Assembly (NCBI GenBank): GCA_017480565.1
Contig: JAFVAL010000039.1
Location: 1 to 54,554, forward strand
Direction: 5' to 3'
Origin: Lachnospiraceae bacterium
GTDB taxonomy: Bacteria > Bacillota > Clostridia > Lachnospirales > Lachnospiraceae
DNA: 54,554 nt
The position numbers and the translations under genes were made by a program. Below the pieces are notes generated by a model. That model did no database searches and had not been told where the DNA came from. It saw only the letters and a list, made by a program, of their open reading frames with translations. Each line of letters begins with the position of its first letter. Position 1 is the stretch's first letter. Of the stretch, positions 1 to 7,683 are shown piece by piece.

Positions 1-226
1 CAAAAAAGTTTGGAGGATTAACAATACATGTCTCGGACACTCCTTTGCTTGCAAAGTGGAGTTGATGTGACTGTATTGTTCGTTGCGACAGCAACGCTCC
101 AAACTTTTATCATATACCTATATTCGCGGGAGTGACGATGGAAGGCCGCTTACGTGTCCGTTACTGGCGAAACGAAACCGCAAGGTGTCCCTGCCAAGAT
201 CGATGATGCGACGATCTTGCGTCGCT
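1..226 (+). repeat. Structured dispersed element, copy 1 (5' part outside window)
   Basis: This is one of three related elements in the window; only the inner domain and the 3' tail are present here. Stem P1 pairs AAAAGTTTGGAG (4-15) with its complement at 97-108. Stem P2 pairs 20-28 with 72-80 and carries an apical hairpin TTTG-CTTG-CAAA at 44-55. Hairpin P3 is CGTTGC-GACA-GCAACG at 81-96. The conserved octamer TCGCGGGA follows at 124-131, then a tail with CTTACGTGTCCGTTACTGGC and a last hairpin GCGACG-ATCTTG-CGTCGC ending at 225. The stems differ in sequence from those of the copies near 41.5 and 42 kb but sit in the same places. The tail ends directly at the rsmI stop codon on the opposite strand. 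Confidence 0.7.
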
Positions 227-1078
227 TTACTCTTCTTCCCCCAGCAGTGCCTGATAAATCTCCCTCTTCGACACCCCTCGGTCACTCGCAGCCGCCTTCA
301 TCGCAGCCTTCCGGTCCATCCCCTGATCCAGGTACCGCTGCACATGTTCGGCAACGCTCAGCGTCTCAAACTCTGCGATCTCTTCCTTACGAATCTCTTC
401 CCTGCTCTTCCCTGCGATCACCAGCACACACTCCCCACGGGGTTCATTTTCCTGATAATACGCAAGTGCCTCCGGAAGCGTCGTCTTAAGGAATGTCTCG
501 TGCTTCTTGGTCAGTTCCCGGCACACCGTCACGGACCGATCGCCGAGCACTTCCGTAAGCTCTGCCAAGGTCCTCACCAACCGATGTGGTGCCTCATAGA
601 CCACCATCGTGCGGGTCTCATTTTGCATTTCCGCAAGGATCTGCTGCCGCTCTTTCTTCTCCATCGGGAGAAATGCTTCAAACGCGAATCGTCTCGTCGC
701 CTGTCCGGACGCTGTCAACGCAGTAATACACGCAGCGGCTCCCGGAACGGAAGTCACGGTAATTCCGGCCTCCATCGCCATCTTCACGAGCTCTTCCCCC
801 GGGTCAGAGATGCCAGGCGTTCCAGCGTCGGTGATGAGCGCAATGTTCGTCCCGGAAAGCATTTTCTCCACAAGCTGCTTTCCCTTTTCGATTTTATTAT
901 ATTCGTGATAGCTCGTCATCGGCGTCTTGATCTCGAAATGATTGAGCAGCTTGATACTATTTCTCGTATCCTCCGCCGCAATCAAATCCACCTCTCCAAG
1001 GATCCGCACCACCCGGTACGTGATATCCTCCAGATTACCGATCGGCGTTGCACATAAGTAAAGTGTTCCGGTGTTCAT
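227..1078 (-). CDS. rsmI: 16S rRNA (cytidine1402-2'-O)-methyltransferase RsmI
   Basis: RsmI 2'-O-methylates C1402 of 16S rRNA near the ribosomal P site, using SAM. The N-terminus GTLYLCATPIGNLEDIT and the segment ALITDAGTPGISDPGEELV are the family signatures of the tetrapyrrole-methylase fold, followed by the PGAAACITALTASG loop. I chose the ATG at 1078 because GAGGGA lies just upstream and the family normally begins here; an upstream start at 1129 would overlap trmN6. That gives 283 residues, a normal length. It is the last gene of the leftward holB-ricT-trmN6-rsmI series, the same order as in Bacillus subtilis but without yabA and yazA. A structured element abuts its stop codon. Confidence 0.95.
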   Translation of the reverse strand: MNTGTLYLCATPIGNLEDITYRVVRILGEVDLIAAEDTRNSIKLLNHFEIKTPMTSYHEYNKIEKGKQLVEKMLSGTNIALITDAGTPGISDPGEELVKMAMEAGITVTSVPGAAACITALTASGQATRRFAFEAFLPMEKKERQQILAEMQNETRTMVVYEAPHRLVRTLAELTEVLGDRSVTVCRELTKKHETFLKTTLPEALAYYQENEPRGECVLVIAGKSREEIRKEEIAEFETLSVAEHVQRYLDQGMDRKAAMKAAASDRGVSKREIYQALLGEEE

Positions 1079-1088
1079 CTGTCGTCCC

Positions 1089-1835
1089 TCAATATCCATA
1101 CACATCATAGATTTCATCCGTGTACACACCGGGCTCGCGGTAGACCACCACCGGCGCTTCCACTTTCAAGAACACACCCGCGCCTTTGACCGCCTCGATG
1201 AGCACCATGTTCGCGTCTTTGTCCGCAAATGGATGCACCAGCTTCATGCGTTTTGGCTCGAGCCGGTAGGCTCGCATCTCGGCAAAGATCTCGGAAAGCC
1301 GCTGCGGGCGATGCACCAGGTAGAGTCTGCCGCGTTCTTTTAAGACTGCTGCGCTCTCCCGGATCACATCATCGAGCGAGCAAAGCACTTCATGCCTTGC
1401 GATCGCCATCGGCTCTTCCGGGTTTTTCAGCCCTGCTCCATCGTTCATGTAAGGCGGATTGCAGGTCACGACATCAAACACAGCCTTGCCGTAAATGTCT
1501 GACGCTTCCTTAAGATCTCCGACGCGCACGCTGATACGCTCCGAAAGTCCATTCATCTCCACGCTGCGCCTCGCCATGTCCGCGCTCTCGTCCTGGATCT
1601 CTAGGGCATCAAAATGTGCCGCCTCGGTCTTCGCTGATAAAAGAAGCGGCAGAATGCCGGTCCCGGTACCGAGATCCAGCACACGCTCCCCCTCCTTTGC
1701 TTTGACAAAGCCGGATAAAAGCACTGCATCCATCCCAAAACAAAACTTCTGCGGATTCTGAAGAATCCGCAGTCCATTTCTCTGAAGGTCGTCTATTCGC
1801 TCGCCCTCCCGGACAAACGCACGATCATCTAACAT
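1089..1835 (-). CDS. tRNA1(Val) A37 N6-methyltransferase-like protein (TrmN6/YabB family)
   Basis: This is a Rossmann-fold SAM-dependent methyltransferase of 248 residues. Motif I is VLDLGTGTGILPLLLSAK at about residues 52-69, and the N6-adenine signature NPPYMNDGAG is at about 123-132. The N-terminal DDLQRNGLRILQNPQKFCFGMDAVLLSGF is characteristic of the YfiC/YabB group, which methylates A37 of a tRNA. Its ATG overlaps the ricT stop as TGATG, so translation is probably coupled, and only 10 nt separate it from rsmI. In B. subtilis the orthologue yabB occupies the same place. The exact tRNA substrate here is inferred from the family. Confidence 0.88.
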   Translation of the reverse strand: MLDDRAFVREGERIDDLQRNGLRILQNPQKFCFGMDAVLLSGFVKAKEGERVLDLGTGTGILPLLLSAKTEAAHFDALEIQDESADMARRSVEMNGLSERISVRVGDLKEASDIYGKAVFDVVTCNPPYMNDGAGLKNPEEPMAIARHEVLCSLDDVIRESAAVLKERGRLYLVHRPQRLSEIFAEMRAYRLEPKRMKLVHPFADKDANMVLIEAVKGAGVFLKVEAPVVVYREPGVYTDEIYDVYGY

Positions 1836-2728
1836 CAGTAAAGATTTCCTTCCTTTTTCTCGAGCTTTTCCAGCTCTTTTAACTCGTCGTCGTAGACCAC
1901 TTTCTCCTTGCGCTTCTTGGAGCGGAAGGTCAGATCATCCACATGATATTCGCGGACTTCCTTCTCGTCATTGACCGTCACGACGACTTTCACAAGCTGT
2001 TTTAAGACGTTGACACTCTGGACTTCACCCTTCATGCCATCCTTTGCAACCACAAAATCACCGATGCCCGGCAGCTTCGCGTTCAGATCCTCATAAGCGG
2101 CTTCCTCGTGTTTTAAGCAGCACATCAGGCGGCCGCACACGCCGGAGATCTTGGTCGGATTGAGCGATAAGTTCTGTTCCTTGGCCATCTTGATCGAAAC
2201 CGGCACAAACTCCGACAGATGCGCATGGCAGCAAAGCACACGGCCGCAGATACCGATCCCGCCCAGGATCTTGGTCTCATCGCGCACACCGATCTGGCGC
2301 AGCTCGATACGGGTCTTAAAGACCGACGCCAGATCCTTCACCAGCTCACGGAAATCGATTCTTCCGTCTGCGGTAAAGTAAAAGAGGATCTTATTATTGT
2401 CAAATGTGTACTCCACATCGATCAGCTTCATCTCAAGGCCATGCTTTTCGATCTTTTCGAGGCAAATGTCGAATGCCTCTTTCTCTTTGGTTCGGTTCTC
2501 CGCATCGATTGCGCGATCTTCCTCCGTCGCCATCCTAATCACCGGCTTTAACGGATGCACGATACTCTCTTCGCTCACCTCACGTGCGCCGACAACCACG
2601 TGTCCAAACTCCACGCCGCGCGCGGTCTCCACGATCACTTTATCTCCCGCTTTGATCTCAAACTCCAGCGGATCAAAGTAATAAATCTTGCCCGCCTTGC
2701 GGAATCTTACCCCAATAATCTTAACCAT
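1835..2728 (-). CDS. ricT: PSP1 domain protein RicT (YaaT), regulatory iron-sulfur protein
   Basis: RicT is a subunit of the Ric (YmcA-YlbF-YaaT) complex, which in Bacillus binds Fe-S clusters, promotes RNase Y processing and affects sporulation and competence. The PSP1 domain covers most of the protein; the Cys-rich stretch GICGRVLCCHAHLSEF at about residues 140-155 and VCGRLMCCLKHE at about 180-191 carries the conserved cluster-binding cysteines. I chose the ATG at 2728, preceded by GGGGA; a GTG at 2746 would add six residues (MRLGKY) and overlaps the holB stop. The protein is about 297 residues with a charged, Lys/Glu-rich C-terminus. It lies between holB and trmN6 as in other Firmicutes. 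Confidence 0.93.
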   Translation of the reverse strand: MVKIIGVRFRKAGKIYYFDPLEFEIKAGDKVIVETARGVEFGHVVVGAREVSEESIVHPLKPVIRMATEEDRAIDAENRTKEKEAFDICLEKIEKHGLEMKLIDVEYTFDNNKILFYFTADGRIDFRELVKDLASVFKTRIELRQIGVRDETKILGGIGICGRVLCCHAHLSEFVPVSIKMAKEQNLSLNPTKISGVCGRLMCCLKHEEAAYEDLNAKLPGIGDFVVAKDGMKGEVQSVNVLKQLVKVVVTVNDEKEVREYHVDDLTFRSKKRKEKVVYDDELKELEKLEKKEGNLY

Positions 2729-2745
2729 ATATTTCCCCAATCTCA

Positions 2746-3753
2746 CTATTCTAAAAATTCATCCCGAAGCTGCACGAGCATCGTCTCCAGCGCGACCTCG
2801 AAATTCACATTTGCACGAAACCGCGCCTTTGCGCCTTGCACCGCCCGAAAGCTTCTCTCCAGCCCTTCGTACGTCACATGCGCAGCCTGATTTTTGATGT
2901 CCCGCTCCTCTTCGCGGCAGATCAGCTTCGCCTGCTCCCCGCACGCTTTTGCTAGCAGCACGTCCCGCAGCCAGATTGTCACAAAATCCAGATACGTGTC
3001 GATCTCTTTCTTCGCCCCGGAAAGGTCCTTGACATACCCCATCAGCTCTGAAAAATGCATCCGCGGCATGCGCTTCATGATCTCCGTCATCTTCTCTTTC
3101 TGCTCGGTAAATGTCCCCGACGAGGCAAACTGCACTGCCTTGCCGACATTTCCCTGCGAGAATGCAGCCGCCACCTGCGCGCTGTAATCCGGCAACTCAT
3201 ACTTCTGCATCAGAAACCGCCGGATCTTCGCCTCAGACACCGGATGCACCGGCATCTCCACACACCGTGAACGGATCGTGGCAAGCAGCTGATTCGTATT
3301 TGTGGTGAGCAGTAAAATCACCACATAGGCCGGCGGCTCTTCGATGGTTTTAAGCAGTGCATTCTGCGCCTGCTCATTCATCCGCTCCGCCTCATCGACG
3401 ATATAGACCTTGTAATCCCCCGAATACGGCAGGATATCCGCGGTTGCGACGATCTGCTGGCGCACATCTTCCACCGAAATCACGGTCTTCTCGTGCGTCA
3501 CGTAGATGATGTCCGGGTGGTTGTGCGACTCTGCCTGCAGACACGAGATACATCTGCCGCAGGCCTCCCCGGTCGTTCGTGAACTCGGATCAGTGCACTG
3601 CAACGCCTTTGCAAAGCTCTCCGCAAGCATCATCTTCCCGGCATGCGCTTCCCCGCTTAAAATGTAGCTGTGCGAGACCTTGCCTTCCCGGATCGCGCGG
3701 CGAAAATGCTCTATGATATTTTCATGACCCACAATTTCCGCAAACGACGACAT
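2746..3753 (-). CDS. holB: DNA polymerase III subunit delta' (clamp loader)
   Basis: Delta' is the stator subunit of the clamp-loader complex that loads the sliding clamp at primer ends. The N-terminus (FAEIVGHENIIEHFRRAI) and GEAHAGKMMLAESFAKALQC correspond to the AAA+ P-loop region. The P-loop reads HAGKM rather than GKT/S, consistent with delta' not hydrolysing ATP. A zinc module is visible as CxxC in GEACGRCISC (about residues 60-70). ILLLTTNTNQLLATIRSRC is the sensor-1/SRC motif. The ATG at 3753 has a strong GGGAGGAG site; the in-frame upstream extension (MTLFREET) would bury it. The length of 335 residues is normal. It sits in the conserved holB-ricT cluster. Confidence 0.93.
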   Translation of the reverse strand: MSSFAEIVGHENIIEHFRRAIREGKVSHSYILSGEAHAGKMMLAESFAKALQCTDPSSRTTGEACGRCISCLQAESHNHPDIIYVTHEKTVISVEDVRQQIVATADILPYSGDYKVYIVDEAERMNEQAQNALLKTIEEPPAYVVILLLTTNTNQLLATIRSRCVEMPVHPVSEAKIRRFLMQKYELPDYSAQVAAAFSQGNVGKAVQFASSGTFTEQKEKMTEIMKRMPRMHFSELMGYVKDLSGAKKEIDTYLDFVTIWLRDVLLAKACGEQAKLICREEERDIKNQAAHVTYEGLERSFRAVQGAKARFRANVNFEVALETMLVQLRDEFLE

Positions 3754-3814
3754 GGTCTCCTCCCGAAAAAGCGTCAAAATCCACCTACAAAAGAATAGTA
3801 TACATCATTTCTCG

Positions 3815-4393
3815 TTATTTGAAAAGTTCTTCTCGAATCCGCGCCACACAATCCTCGAGCGTCCCGTTATTCTCATACCGCTTCGTGATCCCAAGCGCCA
3901 AAAGCTTCTCCTCCGAGAAGTCCTCCTGATCCGCCAAAAATCGCCGGCACATTTCCTCATACTTCGGCGGATTCTGCTTCTTTTCGCGCTTCATCGCGTG
4001 TTCCAAGCGCAGTCCGTCCTCCGTCTCGATGTAGATCGGCCTGACAAAGGCTTCCCCGAAATACTCCTTTAACTTTGCATATGCCTCAAGCGTTGCAATG
4101 ATCAGGTAATCACTGCCGTCAAACTGGATCTGCCCGTCATCCACCGTGAAATAATCCCACGGCCCGTAAACGGTGTCATACGTGCGCCGCTCGATGACCT
4201 TGCCGGCCTCTTCCAGTGCAAAGAGTGCTTCCCGGGACACAAAATGATACTGCACCCCTTCGGTCTCACCGTCGCGCATCGGCCTGGTCGTGTAAATCAC
4301 CACCGGCTTTAAATCGCACTGCGCAAGCAAGTCCCGGTAAATGTGGTCTTTACCGGTCGCAGACTTTCCCATCATGACATACAGATGCCCCAT
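3815..4393 (-). CDS. Guanylate-kinase-like P-loop protein
   Basis: This 192-residue protein has a Walker A LYVMMGKSATGKDHIYRDLL at the N-terminus and the GMP-binding pattern YTTRPMRDGETEGVQYHFVSREAL, both typical of guanylate kinase (GMP + ATP to GDP + ADP). The Walker A Thr/Ser after GK is Asp here (GKD), unusual for canonical Gmk (GKGT/S), and the lid region is diverged, so it may be a paralogue with a changed role. ATCGGAGGAGTGAAG before the ATG at 4393 sets the start. It lies between an uncharacterised gene, whose 3' end it overlaps by 44 nt, and holB, about 60 nt downstream. Whether it is the cell's main Gmk cannot be told from the window. Confidence 0.75.
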   Translation of the reverse strand: MGHLYVMMGKSATGKDHIYRDLLAQCDLKPVVIYTTRPMRDGETEGVQYHFVSREALFALEEAGKVIERRTYDTVYGPWDYFTVDDGQIQFDGSDYLIIATLEAYAKLKEYFGEAFVRPIYIETEDGLRLEHAMKREKKQNPPKYEEMCRRFLADQEDFSEEKLLALGITKRYENNGTLEDCVARIREELFK

Positions 4394-5126
4394 CTTCACT
4401 CCTCCGATATACATACGCCTTCCCACGCATCCCCACCTGGGTCACCACGCCGATTTCCCGCAGAAATCCCAGCGCGTAGGAAGCACGTTTTTGCGTCATA
4501 TGATTGGCTTTTTGAAATTCCTTTGCGGTAAATTCTTCCGGAAAGGTAAATACCGGCACAAACGCCTCGCGGTAATCTGAAAAGCCGTGCAGCACAATCT
4601 CTTCCCGCAGCTTTCTCGGCACACGGTCATATCTGGTCGAACCGTGCTTTTTATCCTTGCTCCAGCCATTGAGCAGACGATATTCTTCCACATCAAACAA
4701 AAGCAGCCGCACCGTCAGGTTCGGATCATCTAGAAACTCTTTGATCCGCCACAGCTCGTAGCAGGCCTCCACAGGCTTCCCTTTTTTCGGTGATTTGCGC
4801 GGCTCTGAGAGTGCACCGTCCTCATCCATCCAGATCACCCATTTCTCAAAAGGCATCGGATAAATCACTTCCACTGCATGCTCTGGCAGGAATCTGCGAA
4901 GCTTCGCACGCAGCTTATCGAAATTACGCGTCTGCACCTCAACGATGCTCCCGTCTGCTCTGCAAATGTCTGCGACCAGGCCTTCTACTTTTACCTCGTG
5001 ATAAGCTTCATTTTCCTCCAGATAGTACTTACAGACCGCGTGAACCGTCTTCTCCTGAAGCTTCCCGATACTGTCCCTGTTGCGCGGCGTATACGCCACC
5101 CGCGCGCACGCTTCTTCCCACGTCAA
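4350..5126 (-). CDS. Uncharacterised protein with nuclease-like core and C-terminal winged helix
   Basis: The family name is not known to me. The 258-residue protein has an N-terminal part with VADICRADGSIVEVQTRNFDKL (about residues 50-71); the D...(I)VEVQT spacing resembles PD-(D/E)XK nuclease cores, but this is a weak similarity. The C-terminal FTAKEFQKANHMTQKRASYALGFLREIGVV (about 198-227) reads as a winged helix-turn-helix. The only convincing start is a TTG at 5126, with AAAGGACAG rather far upstream, so the exact N-terminus is uncertain. It is the first gene of the leftward holB operon and overlaps the guanylate-kinase-like gene. Such a DNA-binding or nucleic-acid role is inference only. 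Confidence 0.6.
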   Translation of the reverse strand: MTWEEACARVAYTPRNRDSIGKLQEKTVHAVCKYYLEENEAYHEVKVEGLVADICRADGSIVEVQTRNFDKLRAKLRRFLPEHAVEVIYPMPFEKWVIWMDEDGALSEPRKSPKKGKPVEACYELWRIKEFLDDPNLTVRLLLFDVEEYRLLNGWSKDKKHGSTRYDRVPRKLREEIVLHGFSDYREAFVPVFTFPEEFTAKEFQKANHMTQKRASYALGFLREIGVVTQVGMRGKAYVYRRSEDGASVCHDGKVCDR

Positions 5127-5164
5127 ACCGTTACCTGTCCTTTGCTTTTCTCTTAAAGAATCAT

Positions 5165-5225
5165 TCGCATTTTAGTATAGCAAATGTATGGATTTTATGC
5201 CAGTTCTTTGCTATACTAAATACCA
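5165..5225. promoter_or_regulatory. Divergent promoter region with perfect 14-bp inverted repeat
   Basis: TTTAGTATAGCAAA at 5171-5184 is repeated in perfect inverted orientation at 5207-5220. Each arm contains TGCTATACT, an extended -10 element, read outwards: rightward to the alcohol dehydrogenase and leftward to the 5126-227 operon. The arm centres are about 36 bp apart. No good -35 hexamers are seen. The arrangement suggests two divergent extended -10 promoters, either by symmetry or bound by one shared dimeric regulator. Confidence 0.6.
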
Positions 5226-5285
5226 GTTTGAGAATTAATTTCTCATGTTAATTGAAATCTTATTGGATCAAAGGAGATGTCATTC

Positions 5286-6413
5286 ATGAATAGCTGGATT
5301 TATTCCCATTCCACCAAGATTATTTTTGAAACCGGCGCGATGAAGCGCATCGCAGCCATCTTAGAAGAGAACAATTTAAAGAACGGTGTCTTGGTTGCGG
5401 ATCCATTTTTCGCAAAGAGCGGACTTGCAGACCAGATCGTCGCAGACGCAAACGGCAAGCTCATCGCGATCTATTCCGAAGTTGAACCGAACCCGACCGT
5501 TTTTAATGTCAATGCCTGTGCAAATCTTCTGCGTGAAGTGAAAGCGGAGTTTGTCTTAGCGCTCGGCGGCGGTTCCTCCATGGACTGTGCCAAGGCTGCA
5601 GCAACACTTTGCACTCTGCCGGAAGGCGCAGATATCCGTACCTATCACGGAACCGGCGTCGCCCTTCCGTCCACCCATCTGCCGCTCATCTGTGTGCCGA
5701 CCACCGCAGGAACCGGCAGTGAAGTCACCGGTGTCGCGGTGTTGTCCAATCCCGAAATCGGTAAGAAAGCCCCGATCGGCTGCCCGAATTTCTATGCAAC
5801 CTACGCTCTGATCGACCCGGAATTGACCGTATCCGTACCGCCTAAAGTGACCGCGGCAACCGGACTTGATGTCCTCTGTCACGCCATCGAGGGTTATTGG
5901 AGCACCGGCCATCAGCCGATCTGCGATGCCTGCGCGGTGCACGCCCTGCATCTGGTCTTTGATTATCTGCCGCGTGCGGTGGCGGACGGCCACGACATCG
6001 AGGCAAGAGAAAAGATGTGCGAGGCGTCCGTGATCGCAGGTCTTGCGTTCAATCTGCCCAAGACCACATCCTCTCACGCATGCTCCTTCCCGCTCACAAC
6101 GATGTTCCACATCCCGCACGGGGAAGCTTGCGCGATGACCATCGATTATTTCGCACGCGTCAACAAAGACGCACAGGGCGGACGTGTCCAGACCTTAGCG
6201 AAGTATCTCGGCTTTGAAAATGTCGACGCGATGGCAGATCGCATTGCCCAGATGAAGAAGGACTTCGGCCTTCGCACTGATTTAAAAGACTTCAACATGG
6301 ACGATGAGACCTTCGAGAAGCTGGTTGCAGCAAGCCATCATCCGAACATGTTAAACAACCCGGTGGAGATCACCGACGAGATCTTAAGAGATCTCTACGG
6401 AAAGATGAGATAA
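5286..6413 (+). CDS. Iron-containing (group III) alcohol dehydrogenase
   Basis: The 375-residue cytoplasmic enzyme interconverts an alcohol and an aldehyde with NAD(P)H. The dinucleotide-binding loop FVLALGGGSSMDCAKAAA (about residues 83-100) and VPTTAGTGSEVT (about 135-146) are family signatures. Metal ligands come from GLDVLCHAIEGYWS and the SSHACSFPLTTMFHIPHGEACAM segment. AAGGAG at 5271-5276 places the start at the ATG 5286; the in-frame ATG at 5277 would touch the ribosome binding site. It stands alone, divergent from the holB operon, and is closed by a palindromic terminator. The substrate is unknown; a fermentative role in ethanol, butanol or propanediol reduction is plausible. Confidence 0.92.
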   Translation: MNSWIYSHSTKIIFETGAMKRIAAILEENNLKNGVLVADPFFAKSGLADQIVADANGKLIAIYSEVEPNPTVFNVNACANLLREVKAEFVLALGGGSSMDCAKAAATLCTLPEGADIRTYHGTGVALPSTHLPLICVPTTAGTGSEVTGVAVLSNPEIGKKAPIGCPNFYATYALIDPELTVSVPPKVTAATGLDVLCHAIEGYWSTGHQPICDACAVHALHLVFDYLPRAVADGHDIEAREKMCEASVIAGLAFNLPKTTSSHACSFPLTTMFHIPHGEACAMTIDYFARVNKDAQGGRVQTLAKYLGFENVDAMADRIAQMKKDFGLRTDLKDFNMDDETFEKLVAASHHPNMLNNPVEITDEILRDLYGKMR

Positions 6414-6424
6414 GCTTATATTGA

Positions 6425-6455
6425 AAGAGCCCGCGGCCGCGGGCTCTTATTTTTT
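6425..6455. terminator. Bidirectional terminator, perfect palindrome
   Basis: AAGAGCCCGCGG and its exact complement form a 24-bp perfect palindrome at 6425-6448, followed rightward by TTATTTTTT. It lies between the convergent alcohol dehydrogenase and aldo/keto reductase genes and can terminate both, though the T-tract is only good on the rightward side. Confidence 0.85.
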
Positions 6456-7638
6456 ACATTCCTAAGTCTTTCTTGATCGATTCGTGTCTGCCCTTTGCGC
6501 GGTCTGCCCACTTCGGTCCATTCTGATAGATCTCCGCAAGCTCAGCGAGTGCAGAAGGCACGTCAATTCCCTGCGGGCACGCATGCATGCACTGCCCACA
6601 TCCGATACAGGCCTCCGGGCGTTTGTCCGGCTCCAGGCCATCCATGCGCATCAGCACGGAGAACGCACGCTCCACCTTGATGCTGTTGTAGCATTCTAAC
6701 AAAAACGGAATATTTAACTCCATCGGACATCCGGCACAACAATACCGACAGGCCGTGCAAGGCACGCCTGCTTTTAAGCTCTCCGCGATCTCAAAGAGCG
6801 TCTTCTCCTCTTCCTCAGAAAGCGGATGATAGCTCTCAAAGGTCTTTAAGTTGTCCTCCACCTGGAAGACCTCATTCATGCCGGATAAAATGACTTTGAT
6901 ATTCGGCAGTCCCTGCAGGAACCGGAAGGCAAACGATGCATCGCTCGCCTCTGGACGGAGCGCTTTTAACTTCGCAGAAAGCTCCTCCGGGAGCTTTGCA
7001 AGTTTGCCGCCGCGGCAAGGTTCCATCACCCAGATCCCAAGCCCGCGCTCGGTCAGGATCTCATACTTGCGCTTTGCATTTTGCAGCGTCCAGTCCAGAT
7101 AGTTGCACTGGATCTGCACGAAATCAAACACGCCCGGATGCGCATCCAAAAACTGCTCCAAAAGCTCTACACCGCCGTGGAAGGAAAAGCCAAGATAGTG
7201 GATCTTACCTTCTTCTTTTAACTTTTTAAAGTCCTCCACGACATGATATTCATCACTGCCATAGACCTTCATCGACCACTCATTGACGTTATGCAGCAGA
7301 TAAAAATCAAAATAATCGGTATTACATTTCTTAAGAGACACCTCAAAAAGCGCCCGGTTGTCGATCGGTCCCGGAAGGGAATGCCCCGGGAACTTATCCG
7401 CGATATAATAGCTCTCTCTCGGGTAATTCTTCAGTGCTTCCGTCATCGCAAGCTCCGATTTTCCATCAAGATACGGGTAAGCCGTGTCAAAATAGTTTAC
7501 ACCCGCCGCGATCGCTTTCTCAAACATCGCATTGACCTTCGCCTGGTCAATTTCACCCGTTGCAGGATCCTTCGCGAATCGCATACAGCCAAATCCAAGG
7601 CGGGAGATCTTCTCCCCGCGAAACTCTGTATAGATCAT
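6454..7638 (-). CDS. Aldo/keto reductase with C-terminal 2[4Fe-4S] ferredoxin domain
   Basis: The first ~280 residues are an AKR TIM barrel: FRGEKISRLGFGCMRF, the catalytic FDTAYPYLDGKSE (Asp, Tyr), Lys in IADKFPG and His in FYLLHNV. The C-terminal ~100 residues hold CTACRYCCAGCPM and CIGCGQCMHACP, ligands for two [4Fe-4S] clusters. This fused type is common in anaerobic Clostridia, where it probably takes electrons from ferredoxin-like partners; substrates are generally unknown. AAAGGGGGAACGACAC precedes the ATG at 7638. It is the last gene after ileS-buk-pta, with 45 nt between it and pta, so it may be co-transcribed with them. Length 394 residues is typical. Confidence 0.92.
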   Translation of the reverse strand: MIYTEFRGEKISRLGFGCMRFAKDPATGEIDQAKVNAMFEKAIAAGVNYFDTAYPYLDGKSELAMTEALKNYPRESYYIADKFPGHSLPGPIDNRALFEVSLKKCNTDYFDFYLLHNVNEWSMKVYGSDEYHVVEDFKKLKEEGKIHYLGFSFHGGVELLEQFLDAHPGVFDFVQIQCNYLDWTLQNAKRKYEILTERGLGIWVMEPCRGGKLAKLPEELSAKLKALRPEASDASFAFRFLQGLPNIKVILSGMNEVFQVEDNLKTFESYHPLSEEEEKTLFEIAESLKAGVPCTACRYCCAGCPMELNIPFLLECYNSIKVERAFSVLMRMDGLEPDKRPEACIGCGQCMHACPQGIDVPSALAELAEIYQNGPKWADRAKGRHESIKKDLGM

Positions 7639-7683
7639 GTGTCGTTCCCCCTTTCAGGGATCTCTCCCCGCGCGTTTTCTCTG

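Noticed and set aside
83-1057. Long plus-strand reading frame opposite rsmI
   Set aside because: rsmI has full family motifs in the opposite frame; the plus-strand translation has no motif or binding site.
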